Assembly: GCA_963513935.1 (NCBI GenBank)
Contig: OY740766.1
Coordinates: 3,626,001-3,690,000 of the forward strand
From: Aphrophora alni
Taxonomy: Eukaryota > Arthropoda > Insecta > Hemiptera > Aphrophoridae
Direction of reading: 5' to 3'
DNA length: 64,000 bases
Shown here one piece after another: positions 35,370 through 49,050 of this stretch. How positions within the stretch are numbered: the first letter of the stretch is position 1; every line of letters starts with the position of its first letter. Both the position numbers and the translations under genes were made by a program. The notes below the pieces were generated by a model. That model saw only the letters and a program-made list of their open reading frames with translations, was not told the DNA's origin and did no database searches.

Positions 35370-38300
35370 TAAGTACTTTCCTTTGGTTTATGCTTTTTAT
35401 TTATATATATATTTTTTTAACAGAACTCAACAGCTCTCAAAATTATTTAGTTGTTAAAGTATCTCCACATTTTAAAAACAAACCTGCGGTCATTTCTTAA
35501 ACAAAGGTAATTGAAAATATATTGGGGGGGGGATTATCAGAGCGTCCCAGCAATAATACTGCTCCATTTTATACAGACTCACGTTTATCTTTTCCGAAGT
35601 CAATAAATTTTGAAATAAAGACTCACAGACAGCGCCATTTTATTTCTATCTTTTTTGTTAAAGATTTTGTTTCTCTGATCCCTTAATTCTTTTAGGTCTT
35701 TTTAAATCAAAGGTTTCGGTACATTATTTGTTAAAGATTTATTTTTATCCATCTTTTAATTAGGTTTTTCTATTTAAATCACAGCTTGAGTAAAAGGTAC
35801 AGGCTCACGTAAACAGGTGTTAATGTGTTTAGATGAATGAGCTTCGAAATTAAATCACACAGTCTCGTTTAACTTGCTTACTAGACAAAATGGTAAATAT
35901 TTTTACACATCTCTCTTACACCACCCTTAAATCTTTCATTTCTAATGCTTTTAGTAGAATCAATGTAGGGCAACGATGATTCACTTTTAAAATCTATTTA
36001 TAACTAACATAAAGTTTAACTGTATTCAAGGATTTAATTGAAAATGTACATCACTGAAATTATTATTAAAAAATAAGATAAAAATAACGATAACAATAAA
36101 ATGTTGATAGCGACTGAATATTAACCATAGGGAGAATGTTTACAGACTAGTTTACTATACTTACATCCACCATGGGTCTATGTTTCCAATGTTTGGTTAC
36201 AGTCCTGAATTTAAATGGCAGGATACTGATATAATACTCTCTATATTCCACCGTACTGATCAAAATTGTAAAAGTCCAGAATTACATTGGTATTGTGAAA
36301 ATCACGAAGGTATAGCCTACCACCAGTTTAAAAAAAATAAGTAGGCTACAATTTATTTGACTTTATAAATTCAACTTATTTAAAGACACCCTAGTTTACT
36401 TCTTTGTATTATACGAATAATTAGCAGAAATGACAAAATAAAAATGAATAATATCAAAACTAAATAAAATACAGGAAACACTGTACAGCTAATATTTGGC
36501 AGAAAATTAAAAAAAATAATATTATCATTTCTTCCTTTTAAAAATTGGCACTCAACATTTTTGATAAAGTGGTTTTCAGAGTTCCACCTCATTTAGTGTA
36601 TTTACTTTACAAACCGGGTTTAGTTTCTGGATTAAAAATTTTTAATTTTGAGAAATTATTGTTTGAAATTACTTTAAGCGAGTTTTTTACCAAATAAATT
36701 ACAGGGTATCCCAAAAAAGATGGACTGGCTATTAATTTTCGGATTATAGGCTATAGGCTACATCAAAACAATAAAAAAGTAAAATAACATAATATCAAAT
36801 CCCGCTTCCATTATCTGTCTATCCGGTATTTTGTTCTTTTACAAAAAAGCAGTTTAACATCAGAAATAGATGAGATATTGAATTCAGATTTGTTATAAGC
36901 ATTTTGTAAGTTACGTTTTACAAGTGTACCAAGCACAAAGATTAAAAAAATTTTATTTTAAAAGGTGGGGTTTAAAATTGGTTTAAAGTTAACGGTTTTG
37001 GAGATATTCCAGGTTAAAAATTTTAAACTGCCGCCATTTTAAAAATTATGTTAATAATGTATTGAGGTTTGGTAGACTAGTAAAACGTAACGCACAAAAT
37101 ATGAATTCAGTATCTTGAGTTATAATGCTTTTTTGTAAAATAACAAAATGGCGTATTGGATGTATAATGAAACGGAATTTGGTTTTTTGATTTTTTTCCT
37201 TTTTGATGTAAAAAATCCAAAAATAAATAACCATTCCACCTTTTTGAAGTACATAAATATGTTAAACATTCTTTAAAGAAATGGAAAAGATTTATATTTG
37301 AATACAAGTTTTCAATCCTTTTTCGCAACGAAAAAAAATTTTTTTTTCCTGTCATGATTGGTAATATTGTTTTGTTATTTTAGAGTGGAGGGCTTACTAG
37401 TTGACGGAGCAGTGTATTTTAAATGACCATCCAATAAATACAAACAAATTAAATTAAAATTATATGATAGCCTACTTAAATACTTGTATAATGAATTACG
37501 CATAGATTTACACAATTATTGTCTTGTAGGGCCTAACTGTTGTAGAGGATCAAATGGTTTAAATTGTCAACTTATTCGCTATACATAGTCTACATCTTTT
37601 CATAGATTTATTGGTCAAATGTATTGGTTGGTGTATTTTAAAATGAAATCAATTTCTCACCCGTGGTTTCCAAATAACAACAAAATCAAAAGTGTTCATT
37701 GTTCATGGTTTTGTGTTTGAGGTATGTTAAAGTTACTGCTATTTGTGCGTATACTGTTTATTTAAAAATGTAAAAGGATATAATGAAAATATTTGAAACT
37801 TTTAAAATAAGTTTTAATTTCTAAATTTAAAATATATAGGTAAGCAAAGTGTAACAATAAATTAAAAGTTATTGACTTCGTTACACCAAAGTTACTAAAA
37901 TATTACATCCTTTTTTCAATTCACTGCATTACAACGAGTATACTTAAAAGAGTAAGAAAGTAATGTATTTTGATAATTATTTACTGCTTTGAAGTTAAAA
38001 ATTGAAAAAATCCATGTAAATTGTTCCAAACAGCTGATAACTGTTGCAAGTCGTATAATCTTTGCTTTAAGGCCGGTGAGATTTATAAGTAATTAAATGA
38101 AGGCTTTTTACAATGCAATTAATACAGTTATAACATTTTTATAGTACCTGTAGTTGTATTCACTTGAGTAGTCACTTTCAAATCTCTTGGAGAAGTCTGA
38201 AATTGTTAAATTTGGTTTTATGAAAATTCTAATGGTGGAATAAACTTAATTTAACCTGTACATTTAACTGTAGTCTATAGGTGTGTTGTTTTAATGAATT

Positions 38301-38670
38301 GTTTACTTTATTATATTATATTAACAAATATGTGTTATCCTCATAAACTAAGGGAATAGGGTTAACAAACAAAGAAAAATGGGGCATCCTATAAAAAGTA
38401 CAGGTTATTCTATGTATTAAAAATATATTATAAAAAGCATATTTTGATTCTGTCTTTTTGTCCAATTGAAAAATAGATATCCCAATATTTCTTAAATTGT
38501 ACACCTGATATATTTATTAATAAAATATTAGTTAAAATAGTCCTAAATTTATTTTTTTTCGTTTTAATTTGATATAAATTGTTTAATTAAAAAATACAAA
38601 ATCCACTCTAACAGGCTTATCATATTTTGTTGAAATGTATCACTAAACGTTGCCATCTCAACAAATACGG
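35370..38670. other. AT-rich spacer, possibly transposon-derived around 36.7 kb
   Basis: ACAGGGTATCCCAAAAAAG at 36703-36721 resembles transposon termini common in insects. The following CCGCCATTTTAAAA stretch (37027) also looks repeat-derived. A G9 run lies near 35524-35532. No gene is recognised. Confidence 0.3.
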
Positions 38671-38677
38671 CGGTTCA

Positions 38678-38712
38678 TTTTTTTATTTTATTTTATTTTA
38701 TTTTTATTTACT
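38678..38712. repeat. TTTTA pentamer tract
   Basis: Six or seven imperfect TTTTA units. Confidence 0.85.
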
Positions 38713-38854
38713 CAATAAGAGTCACGAAGAACGGGAATGTAATAAAGAGGTGTTTAATTATAATTATCGATGATCAACTTAATAGCAATGGTAGTAAATA
38801 CGGTAAAGTCAAGCCGGGGTTTGAATTTACTTCTTTTCTTTGTTGTTTGAAGAC

Positions 38855-39030
38855 GGAAAACCTCTCAGTCATCATGGGTTTATAACAAGAAGAAAAGAAC
38901 ACGACTCTTGAATACTCTAATAGCGTCAGGGTCGGAAGAGAACAAAAGTTTGTCAAGAGTAACCTGATAGGAAAGGTGAAAAAGAGGGAACTAATCAAAG
39001 ACTACACGAAAAAAAAGTGTCGCATCTCCC
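38855..39030. repeat. Dispersed repeat family D, copy 3
   Basis: Carries AATACTCTAATAGCGTCAGG, GTCGGAAGAGAACAAAAG, GTCAAGAGTAACCTGATAG and AAGACTACACGAA, in the family order. It lacks the final AGCTGGAATACTC part. Confidence 0.7.
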
Positions 39031-39034
39031 AAAA

Positions 39035-40450
39035 ATATTGGTAGGGAGTAACAGTTATCTGTGAAAAGAAAATGAAACACGGACGAATTTTTGAAAATCA
39101 ACTTAAGGAATTTCATTCAAATTTTGGCGAAATCTGAAGATTTAGATCCCAAAACCTACCTACGTGTTAAATCCTAAGTAAAAGGAAATTAGAATTCGCG
39201 GGCAATATGAAAAATACCGCAATGATTAATTTTCTATTTTAATAAAAACCGTTAATGCTAATTTTGAGAAATTTTGTGTTTTCATCTTATTTGGAGTTTC
39301 GTCGTTACATTTTCTTCTTAGTGTCTCTTTTTATGTATTAGAAAGTTTGTGCGCCGTCTATTTGTTACACAGAATTAAATTGTATAAAACGAATAATTTT
39401 CTTTTTCTATAAAAAACATTTAATTATCTATTTAACGATACCATTCGATCCAAAATTCTCTTAAATGACATATTTACAAAAATTATTAAACTTAAAGAAA
39501 CAACATAGATTCTCACCCTCACACAACTTTGACTCACTATTTGTCACTCTATATTTCAAAAACTCTGCGCCTATATTTTTTTTGCAAGCTTTATCTTAAA
39601 TCCAGTTTTGAAGTTAAGTATTTTATATTGCAAGGTAATGTTACACGACAGTAAACTTAGACTGAGTTAAATGGCCTGAGGCAATGTTACATGACGCTGC
39701 TTCAGTTTTATTTTCTTACTACAACCAAATCCACAGACTTAGCAGAAGCCCTAGATTACCAGCTGACCCGTTCAGGTGATACTTTTTTTTACGCGTTTTA
39801 AATTCGCGGTCGAAATAATTGTAACACTAGGTTGAGTTTATACAGCGAAAACGATTTTATGTTCTTTAATATAGCGTTGATTTTTAAAATAAAATTAAGC
39901 ACGTGGAAAATATCCGTGAAATTACTTGCTACTGAAACTTTAGTGAAATTAAAACTCCGTTAAATGAAACAGTTCTTAGTTTACTCAACCTAAGCTTTGA
40001 AAACTCTGTCTAATGACGTACAATTTATAGCTTGGTATAATTTTAAACTTTTAACAAATTGACATTTTCAAAACAGTCGTTGTATTTTACGATCGTATTT
40101 CTGTATGTAAAATTATTAGAGTCGTATAAATAAATGTTGATCCCTTTTATTTTCCCGCATATATGTTTTGTGATGGAATAAACCAAAAGTTTGGTTCTTC
40201 GTACAAATATAAACATGTTTCCTGGAATGATACATGTCAGCCAATGTCTAGTCCGTGCAGTTTACAACTTAAACGTGTGAACGGATTTTAATAAAATTTG
40301 TGTCATCTTTACATTCAAACTCAACGTTTGAAAAAATGTTTCTTTAGAATTACAAAATTTGAAACTGTTTTTCACTTTCTCATATGTAGTCATGTGACGG
40401 GTTGAAATATCGATTTTAGGAAGTGTGTCTATCGTCTGTTAAAATATTTC
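39035..40450. other. AT-rich spacer upstream of the minisatellite
   Basis: No gene is seen. AACGTGTGAACGGATTTTAA near 40275 belongs to a recurring motif (see findings). Confidence 0.4.
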
Positions 40451-40734
40451 TGCAGATAAAGAAAACTCGCTCAATGGAGGAACTTTTATTACAAGATAAA
40501 AAAGAGTCGCTGAAGGAAGGAACTTTTGTCAGAAGGTCAGAAGGAAAAGAAAACTCGCTCAAGGGAGAAACTTTTATCAGAAGATAAAGAAAACTCGCTC
40601 AAAGGAGGAACTTTGTCAGAAGATAATGAAAACTCGCTCAAAGGAGGAACTTTGTAAGAAGATAAAGAAAACTTGCTCAAGGGAGGAACTTTGTCAGAAG
40701 ATAATGAAAACTTGCTCAAGGGAGGAACTTTTGT

Positions 40735-41990
40735 CAGAAGATAAAGAAGAGTCGCTCAAGGGAGAAACTTTTATCAGAAGATAAAGAAAACTCGCTCAAA
40801 GGAGGAACTTTGTCAGATGATAATAAAAAATTGCTCAAAGGAGGAACTTTGTCAGAAGATAATGAAAACTTGCTCAAAGGAGGAACTTTGTAAGAAGATA
40901 AAGAAAACTTGCTCAAGGGAGGAACTTTGTCAGAAGATAATGAAAACTTGCTCAAGGGAGGAACTTTTGTCAGAAGATAAAGAAGAGTCGCTCAAGGGAG
41001 AAACTTTTATCAGAAGATAAAGAAAACTCGCTCAAAGGAGGAACTTTGTCAGAAGATAATGAAAACTCGCTCAAAGGAGGAACTTTGTCAGAAGATAATG
41101 AAAACTTGCTCAAAGGAGGAACTTTGTAAGAAGATAAAGAAAACTTGCTCAAGGGAGGAACTTTGTCAGAAGATAATGAAAACTCGCTCAAAGGAGGAAC
41201 TTTGTCAGAAGATAATGAAAACTTGCTCAAAGGAGGAACTTTGTAAGAAGATAAAGAAAACTTGCTCAAGGGAGGAACTTTGTCAGAAGATAATGAAAAC
41301 TTGCTCAAGGGAGGAACTTTTGTCAGAAGATAAAGAAGAGTCGCTCAAGGGAGAAACTTTTATCAGAAGATAAAGAAAACTCGCTCAAAGGAGGAACTTT
41401 GTCAGAAGATAATGAAAACTCGCTCAAAGGAGGAACTTTGTCAGAAGATAATGAAAACTTGCTCAAAGGAGGAACTTTGTAAGAAGATAAAGAAAACTTG
41501 CTCAAGGGAGGAACTTTGTCAGAAGATAATGAAAACTTGCTCAAGGGAGGAACTTTGTCAGAAGATAATGAAAACTTGCTCAAGGGAGGAACTTTTGTCA
41601 GAAGATAAAGAAGAGTCGCTCAAGGGAGAAACTTTTATCAGAAGATAAAGAAAACTCGCTCAAAGGAGGAACTTTGTCAGAAGATAATGAAAACTCGCTC
41701 AAAGGAGGAACTTTGTCAGAAGATAATGAAAACTTGCTCAAAGGAGGAACTTTGTAAGAAGATAAAGAAAACTTGCTCAAGGGAGGAACTTTGTCAGAAG
41801 ATAATGAAAACTTGCTCAAAGGAGGAACTTTGTCAGAAGATAAAGAAAACTCGCTCAAAGGAGGAACTTTGTCAGAAGATAATGAAAACTTGCTCAAAGG
41901 AGGAACTTTGTAAGAAGAAAAAGAAAACTTGCTCAAGGGAGGAACTTTGTCAGAAGATAATGAAAACTTGCTCAAGGGAGGAACTTTTGT
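40735..41990 (+). repeat. 1256-bp higher-order repeat, copy 1
   Basis: Thirty-two basic units (6, 9, 7 and 10 between successive marker units). The marker GAGTCG lies at 40749 and again at 42005, exactly 1256 bp on. A few private substitutions occur near 40820-40835. Confidence 0.9.
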
Positions 41991-43246
41991 CAGAAGATAA
42001 AGAAGAGTCGCTCAAGGGAGAAACTTTTATCAGAAGATAAAGAAAACTCGCTCAAAGGAGGAACTTTGTCAGAAGATAATGAAAACTCGCTCAAAGGAGG
42101 AACTTTGTCAGAAGATAATGAAAACTTGCTCAAAGGAGGAACTTTGTAAGAAGATAAAGAAAACTTGCTCAAGGGAGGAACTTTGTCAGAAGATAATGAA
42201 AACTTGCTCAAGGGAGGAACTTTTGTCAGAAGATAAAGAAGAGTCGCTCAAGGGAGAAACTTTTATCAGAAGATAAAGAAAACTCGCTCAAAGGAGGAAC
42301 TTTGTCAGAAGATAATGAAAACTCGCTCAAAGGAGGAACTTTGTCAGAAGATAATGAAAACTTGCTCAAAGGAGGAACTTTGTAAGAAGATAAAGAAAAC
42401 TTGCTCAAGGGAGGAACTTTGTCAGAAGATAATGAAAACTCGCTCAAAGGAGGAACTTTGTCAGAAGATAATGAAAACTTGCTCAAAGGAGGAACTTTGT
42501 AAGAAGATAAAGAAAACTTGCTCAAGGGAGGAACTTTGTCAGAAGATAATGAAAACTTGCTCAAGGGAGGAACTTTTGTCAGAAGATAAAGAAGAGTCGC
42601 TCAAGGGAGAAACTTTTATCAGAAGATAAAGAAAACTCGCTCAAAGGAGGAACTTTGTCAGAAGATAATGAAAACTCGCTCAAAGGAGGAACTTTGTCAG
42701 AAGATAATGAAAACTTGCTCAAAGGAGGAACTTTGTAAGAAGATAAAGAAAACTTGCTCAAGGGAGGAACTTTGTCAGAAGATAATGAAAACTTGCTCAA
42801 GGGAGGAACTTTGTCAGAAGATAATGAAAACTTGCTCAAGGGAGGAACTTTTGTCAGAAGATAAAGAAGAGTCGCTCAAGGGAGAAACTTTTATCAGAAG
42901 ATAAAGAAAACTCGCTCAAAGGAGGAACTTTGTCAGAAGATAATGAAAACTCGCTCAAAGGAGGAACTTTGTCAGAAGATAATGAAAACTTGCTCAAAGG
43001 AGGAACTTTGTAAGAAGATAAAGAAAACTTGCTCAAGGGAGGAACTTTGTCAGAAGATAATGAAAACTTGCTCAAAGGAGGAACTTTGTCAGAAGATAAA
43101 GAAAACTCGCTCAAAGGAGGAACTTTGTCAGAAGATAATGAAAACTTGCTCAAAGGAGGAACTTTGTAAGAAGAAAAAGAAAACTTGCTCAAGGGAGGAA
43201 CTTTGTCAGAAGATAATGAAAACTTGCTCAAGGGAGGAACTTTTGT
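41991..43246 (+). repeat. 1256-bp higher-order repeat, copy 2
   Basis: Marker spacing 236, 353, 275, 392 as in copy 1, including the private AAGAAAAAGAAAAC variant at the same offset (41914 and 43170). The next marker is at 43261. A third copy starts there but departs after 589 bp. Confidence 0.9.
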
Positions 43247-45110
43247 CAGAAGATAAAGAAGAGTCGCTCAAGGGAGAAACTTTTATCAGAAGATAAAGAA
43301 AACTCGCTCAAAGGAGGAACTTTGTCAGAAGATAATGAAAACTCGCTCAAAGGAGGAACTTTGTCAGAAGATAATGAAAACTTGCTCAAAGGAGGAACTT
43401 TGTAAGAAGATAAAGAAAACTTGCTCAAGGGAGGAACTTTGTCAGAAGATAATGAAAACTTGCTCAAGGGAGGAACTTTTGTCAGAAGATAAAGAAGAGT
43501 CGCTCAAGGGAGAAACTTTTATCAGAAGATAAAGAAAACTCGCTCAAAGGAGGAACTTTGTCAGAAGATAATGAAAACTCGCTCAAAGGAGGAACTTTGT
43601 CAGAAGATAATGAAAACTTGCTCAAAGGAGGAACTTTGTAAGAAGATAAAGAAAACTTGCTCAAGGGAGGAACTTTGTCAGAAGATAATGAAAACTCGCT
43701 CAAAGGAGGAACTTTGTCAGAAGATAATGAAAACTTGCTCAAAGGAGGAACTTTGTAAGAAGATAAAGAAAACTTGCTCAAGGGAGGAACTTTGTCAGAA
43801 GATAATGAAAACTTGCTCAAGGGAGGAACTTTTGTCAGAAGATAAAGAAGAGTCGCTCAAGGGAGAAACTTTTATCAGAAGATAAAGAATACTCGCTCAA
43901 AGGAGGAACTTTGTCAGAAGATAATGAAAACTCGCTCAAAGGAGGAACTTTGTCAGAAGATAATGAAAACTTGCTCAAAGGAGGAACTTTGTAAGAAGAT
44001 AAAGAAAACTTGCTCAAGGGAGGAACTTTGTCAGAAGATAATGAAAACTCGCTCAAAGGAGGAACTTTGTCAGAAGATAATGAAAACTTGCTCAAAGGAG
44101 GAACTTTGTAAGAAGATAAAGAAAACTTGCTCAAGGGAGGAACTTTGTCAGAAGATAATGAAAACTCGCTCAAGGGAGGAACTTTTGTCAGAAGATAAAG
44201 AAGAGTCGCTCAAGGGAGAAACTTTTATCAGAAGATAAAGAAAACTCGCTCAAAGGAGGAACTTTGTCAGAAGATAATGAAAACTCGCTCAAAGGAGGAA
44301 CTTTGTCAGAAGATAATGAAAACTTGCTCAAAGGAGGAACTTTGTCAGAAGATAATGAAAACTTGCTCAAAGGAGGAACTTTGTAAGAAGATAAAGAAAA
44401 CTTGCTCAAGGGAGGAACTTTGTCAGAAGATAATGAAAACTTGCTCAAGGGAGGAACTTAAGTCAGAAGATAAAGAAGAGTCGCTCAAGGGAGAAACTTT
44501 TATCAGAAGATAAAGAAAACTCGCTCAAAGGAGGAACTTTGTCAGAAGATAATGAAAACTCGCTCAAAGGAGGAACTTTGTCAGAAGATAATGAAAACTT
44601 GCTCAAAGGAGGAACTTTGTCAGAAGATAATGAAAACTTGCTCAAGGGAGGAACTTTTGTCAGAAGATAAAGAAGAGTCGCTCAAGGGAGAAACTTTTAT
44701 CAGAAGATAAAGAAAACTCGCTCAAAGGAGGAACTTTGTCAGAAGATAATGAAAACTCGCTCAAAGGAGGAACTTTGTCAGAAGATAATGAAAACTTGCT
44801 CAAAGGAGGAACTTTGTAAGAAGATAAAGAAAACTTGCTCAAGGGAGGAACTTTGTCAGAAGATAATGAAAACTTGCTCAAAGGAGGAACTTTGTCAGAA
44901 GATAAAGAAAACTCGCTCAAAGGAGGAACTTTGTCAGAAGATAATGAAAACTTGCTCAAAGGAGGAACTTTGTAAGAAGATAAAGAAAACTTGCTCAAGG
45001 GAGGAACTTTGTCAGAAGATAATGAAAACTTGCTCAAAGGAGGAACTTTGTCAGAAGATAAAGAAAACTCGCTCAAGGGAGGAAATTATGTCTGCAGATA
45101 AAGAAAACTT

Positions 45111-45530
45111 GCTCAATGGAGGAACTTTTGTCAGAAGATAATGAAAACTCGCTTACGGGAGGAACTTTTGTCAGAAGATAAAGAAAACTTGCTCAAGGGA
45201 GGAACTTTTTCAGAAGATAATGAAAACTTGCTTAAAGGAGGAACTTTGTCAGAAGATAAAGAAAACTCGCTCAAGGGAGGAAATTATGTCTGCAGATAAA
45301 GAAAACTCGCTCAATGGAGGAACTTTTATTACAAGATAAAGAAGAGTCGCTCAAGTAAGGCAATTTTGTCAGAAAATAAAGAAAACTCACTCAAGGGAGG
45401 AACTTTTGTCAAAAGATAAAGAAAACTCGCTCAAGGAAGAAAATTTTGTCAAAAGATAAAGAAAACTCGCTCAAGGTAGGAACTTTTGTCAAAAGATAAA
45501 GAAGAGTCGCTCAAGGGAGAAAAGTTTGTC
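45111..45530 (+). repeat. Degenerate transition zone between minisatellite domains
   Basis: Units here carry many private changes (GGAAATTATGTCTGCAG twice, at about 45083 and 45283, and AAAAGATAAAG). The GCAGATAAAG..GAGGAACTTTTATTACAAG context resembles the array's left edge at 40452-40500. It reads like an old array edge trapped between two expansions. Confidence 0.8.
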
Positions 45531-46290
45531 AGAAGATGAAGAAAACTCACTCAAGGGAGGAACTTTTATTACAAGATAAAGAAGAGTCGCTCAAGGGAGG
45601 AACTTTTGACAGAAGGAAAAGAAAACTCACTCAAGGAAGGAACTTTTGTCAGAAGGAAAAGAAAACTCACTCAAGGAAGGAACTTTTGTCAGGTGGAAAA
45701 GAAAACTCACTCAAGGGAGGAACTTTTATTACAAGATAAAGAAGAGTCGCTCTAGGGAGGAACCTTTGACAGAAGGAAAAGAAAACTCACTCAAGGGAGG
45801 AACTTTTGTCAGGTGGAAAAGAAAACTCACTCAAGGGAGGAACTTTTATTACAAGATAAAGAAGAGTCGCTCAAGGGAGAAACGTTTGTCAGAAGATGAA
45901 GAAAACTCACTCAAGGGAGGAACTTTTATTACAAGATAAAGAAGAGTTGCTCTAGGGAGGAACTTTTGACAGAAGGAAAAGAAAACTCACTCAAGGAAGG
46001 AACTTTTGTCAGAAGGAAAAGAAAACTCACTCAAGGAAGGAACTTTTGTCAGGTGGAAAAGAAAACTCACTCAAGGGAGGAACTTTTATTACAAGATAAA
46101 GAAGAGTCGCTCAAGGGAGGAACCTTTGACAGAAGGAAAAGAAAACTCACTCAAGGGAGGAACTTTTGTCAGAATGAAAAGAAAACTCACTCAAGGAAGG
46201 AACTTTTGTCAGGTGGAAAAGAAAACTCACTCAAGGGAGGAACTTTTATTACAAGATAAAGAAGAGTCGCTCAAGGGAGCAACTTTTGTC

Positions 46291-47410
46291 AGAAGATGAA
46301 GAAAACTCAATCAAGGGAGGAACTTTTATTACAAGATAAAGAAGAGTCGCTCAAGGGAGGAACTTTTGACAGAAGGAAAAGAAAACTCACTCAAGGAAGG
46401 AACTTTTGTCAGAAGGAAAAGAAAACTCACTCAAGGAAGGAACTTTTGTCAGGTGGAAAAGAAAACTCACTCAGGGGAGGAACTTTTATTACAAGATAAA
46501 GAAGAGTCGCTCAAGGGAGGAACCTTTGACAGAAGGAAAAGAAAACTCACTCAAGGGAGGAACTTTTATTACAAGATAAAGAAGAGTCGCTCAAGGGAGG
46601 AACCTTTGACAGAAGGAAAAGAAAACTCACTCAAGGGAGGAACTTTTGTCAGAATGAAAAGAAAACTCACTCAAGGAAGGAACTTTTGTCAGGTGGAAAA
46701 GAAAACTCACTCAAGGGAGGAACTTTTATTACAAGATAAAGAAGAGTCGCTCAAGGGAGGAACCTTTGACAGAAGGAAAAGAAAACTCACTCAAGGGAGG
46801 AACTTTTGTCAGAATGAAAAGAAAACTCACTCAAGGAAGGAACTTTTGTCAGGTGGAAAAGAAAACTCACTCAAGGGAGGAACTTTTATTACAAGATAAA
46901 GAAGAGTCGCTCAAGGGAGCAACTTTTGTCAGAAGATGAAGAAAACTCACTCAAGGGAGGAACTTTTATTACAAGATAAAGAAGAGTCGCTCAAGGGAGG
47001 AACTTTTGACAGAAGGAAAAGAAAACTCACTCAAGGAAGGAACTTTTGTCAGAAGGAAAAGAAAACTCACTCAAGGAAGGAACTTTTGTCAGGTGGAAAA
47101 GAAAACTCACTCAGGGGAGGAACTTTTATTACAAGATAAAGAAGAGTCGCTCAAGGGAGGAACCTTTGACAGAAGGAAAAGAAAACTCACTCAAGGGAGG
47201 AACTTTTATTACAAGATAAAGAAGAGTCGCTCAAGGGAGGAACCTTTGACAGAAGGAAAAGAAAACTCACTCAAGGGAGGAACTTTTGTCAGAATGAAAA
47301 GAAAACTCACTCAAGGAAGGAACTTTTGTCAGGTGGAAAAGAAAACTCACTCAAGGGAGGAACTTTTATTACAAGATAAAGAAGAGTCGCTCAAGGGAGG
47401 AACTTTTGTC
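46291..47410 (+). repeat. 640-bp offset duplication in domain 2
   Basis: About 480 bp from 46291 recurs from 46931, sharing the rare GGGAGCAACTTTTG variant (46271-46290 and 46911-46930). The first copy has 160 bp more than the second. Confidence 0.8.
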
Positions 47411-49050
47411 AGAAGATGAAGAAAACTCACTCAAGGGAGGAACTTTTGTCAGGTGGAAAAGAAAACTCACTCAAGGGAGGAACTTTTGTCAGGTGGAAAA
47501 GAAAACTCACTCAAGGGAGGAACTTTTATTACAAGATAAAGAAGAGTCGCTCAAGGGAGGAACCTTTGACAGAAGGAAAAGAAAACTCACTCAAGGGAGG
47601 AACTTTTGTCAGGTGGAAAAGAAAACTCACTCAAGGGAGGAACTTTTATTACAAGATAAAGAAGAGTCGCTCAAGGGAGGAACCTTTGACAGAAGGAAAA
47701 GAAAACTCACTCAAGGGAGGATCTCTTGTCAGAATGAAAAGAAAACTCACTCAAGGAAGGAACTTTTGTCAGGTGGAAAAGAAAACTCACTCAAGGGAGG
47801 AACTTTTATTACAAGATAAAGAAGAGTCGCTCAAGGGAGAAACTTTTGTCAGAAGATGAAGAAAACTCACTCAAGGGAGGAACTTTTATTACAAGATAAA
47901 GAAGAGTCGCTCAAGGGAGGAACTTTTGACAGAAGGAAAAGAAAACTCACTCAAGGAAGGAACTTTTGTCAGAAGGAAAAGAAAACTCACTCAAGGAAGG
48001 AACTTTTGTCAGGTGGAAAAGAAAACTCACTCAGGGGAGGAACTTTTGTCAGAATGAAAAGAAAACTCACTCAAGGAAGGAACTTTTGTCAGGTGGAAAA
48101 GAAAACTCACTCAAGGGAGGAACTTTTATTACAAGATAAAGAAGAGTCGCTCAAGGGAGGAACCTTTGACAGAAGGAAAAGAAAACTCACTCAAGGGAGG
48201 AACTTTTATTACAAGATAAAGAAGAGTCGCTCAAGGGAGGAACCTTTGACAGAAGGAAAAGAAAACTCACTCAAGGGAGGAACTTTTGTCAGAATGAAAA
48301 GAAAACTCACTCAAGGAAGGAACTTTTGTCAGGTGGAAAAGAAAACTCACTCAAGGGAGGAACTTTTATTACAAGATAAAGAAGAGTCGCTCAAGGGAGG
48401 AACTTTTGTCAGAAGATGAAGAAAACTCACTCAAGGGAGGAACTTTTGTCAGGTGGAAAAGAAAACTCACTCAAGGGAGGAACTTTTGTCAGGTGGAAAA
48501 GAAAACTCACTCAAGGGAGGAACTTTTATTACAAGATAAAGAAGAGTCGCTCAAGGGAGGAACCTTTGACAGAAGGAAAAGAAAACTCACTCAAGGGAGG
48601 AACTTTTGTCAGGTGGAAAAGAAAACTCACTCAAGGGAGGAACTTTTATTACAAGATAAAGAAGAGTCGCTCAAGGGAGGAACCTTTGACAGAAGGAAAA
48701 GAAAACTCACTCAAGGGAGGAACTTTTGTCAGAATGAAAAGAAAACTCACTCAAGGAAGGAACTTTTGTCAGGTGGAAAAGAAAACTCACTCAAGGGAGG
48801 AACTTTTATTACAAGATAAAGAAGAGTCGCTCAAGGGAGAAGCTTTTGTCAGAAGATGAAGAAAACTCACTCAAGGGAGGAACTTTTATTACAAGATAAA
48901 GAAGAGTCGCTCAAGGGAGGAACTTTTGACAGAAGGAAAAGAAAACTCACTCAAGGAAGGAACTTTTGTCAGAAGGAAAAGAAAACTCACTCAAGGAAGG
49001 AACTTGTGTCAGGTGGAAAAGAAAACTCACTCAGGGGAGGAACTTTTATT
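47411..49050 (+). repeat. 1000-bp higher-order repeat in domain 2, about 1.6 copies
   Basis: The GAAGATGAAG marker falls at 47411 and 47851 and again at 48411 and 48851, so 25 units repeat. The pattern diverges about 200 bp after 48851. Within it, one private GGATCTCTTGTC variant near 47719 distinguishes the copies. Confidence 0.85.

Larger units (their letters stand above)
40452..45110 (+). repeat. Minisatellite domain 1: 39/40-bp units with higher-order structure
   Basis: The basic unit is GATAATGAAAACTTGCTCAA followed by AGGAGGAACTTTGTCAGAA (39 bp). Forty-bp variants carry one extra T in CTTTTGTC. A marker unit with GAGTCGCTCAAGGGAGAAAC recurs at spacings of 236, 353, 275 and 392 bp. The plus strand is purine-rich. 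On the minus strand the 39-bp unit gives a 13-residue frame (FSLSSDKVPPLSK) for up to 138 codons. Each 40-bp unit shifts the frame, so these are repeat-driven frames rather than genes. Confidence 0.97.
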
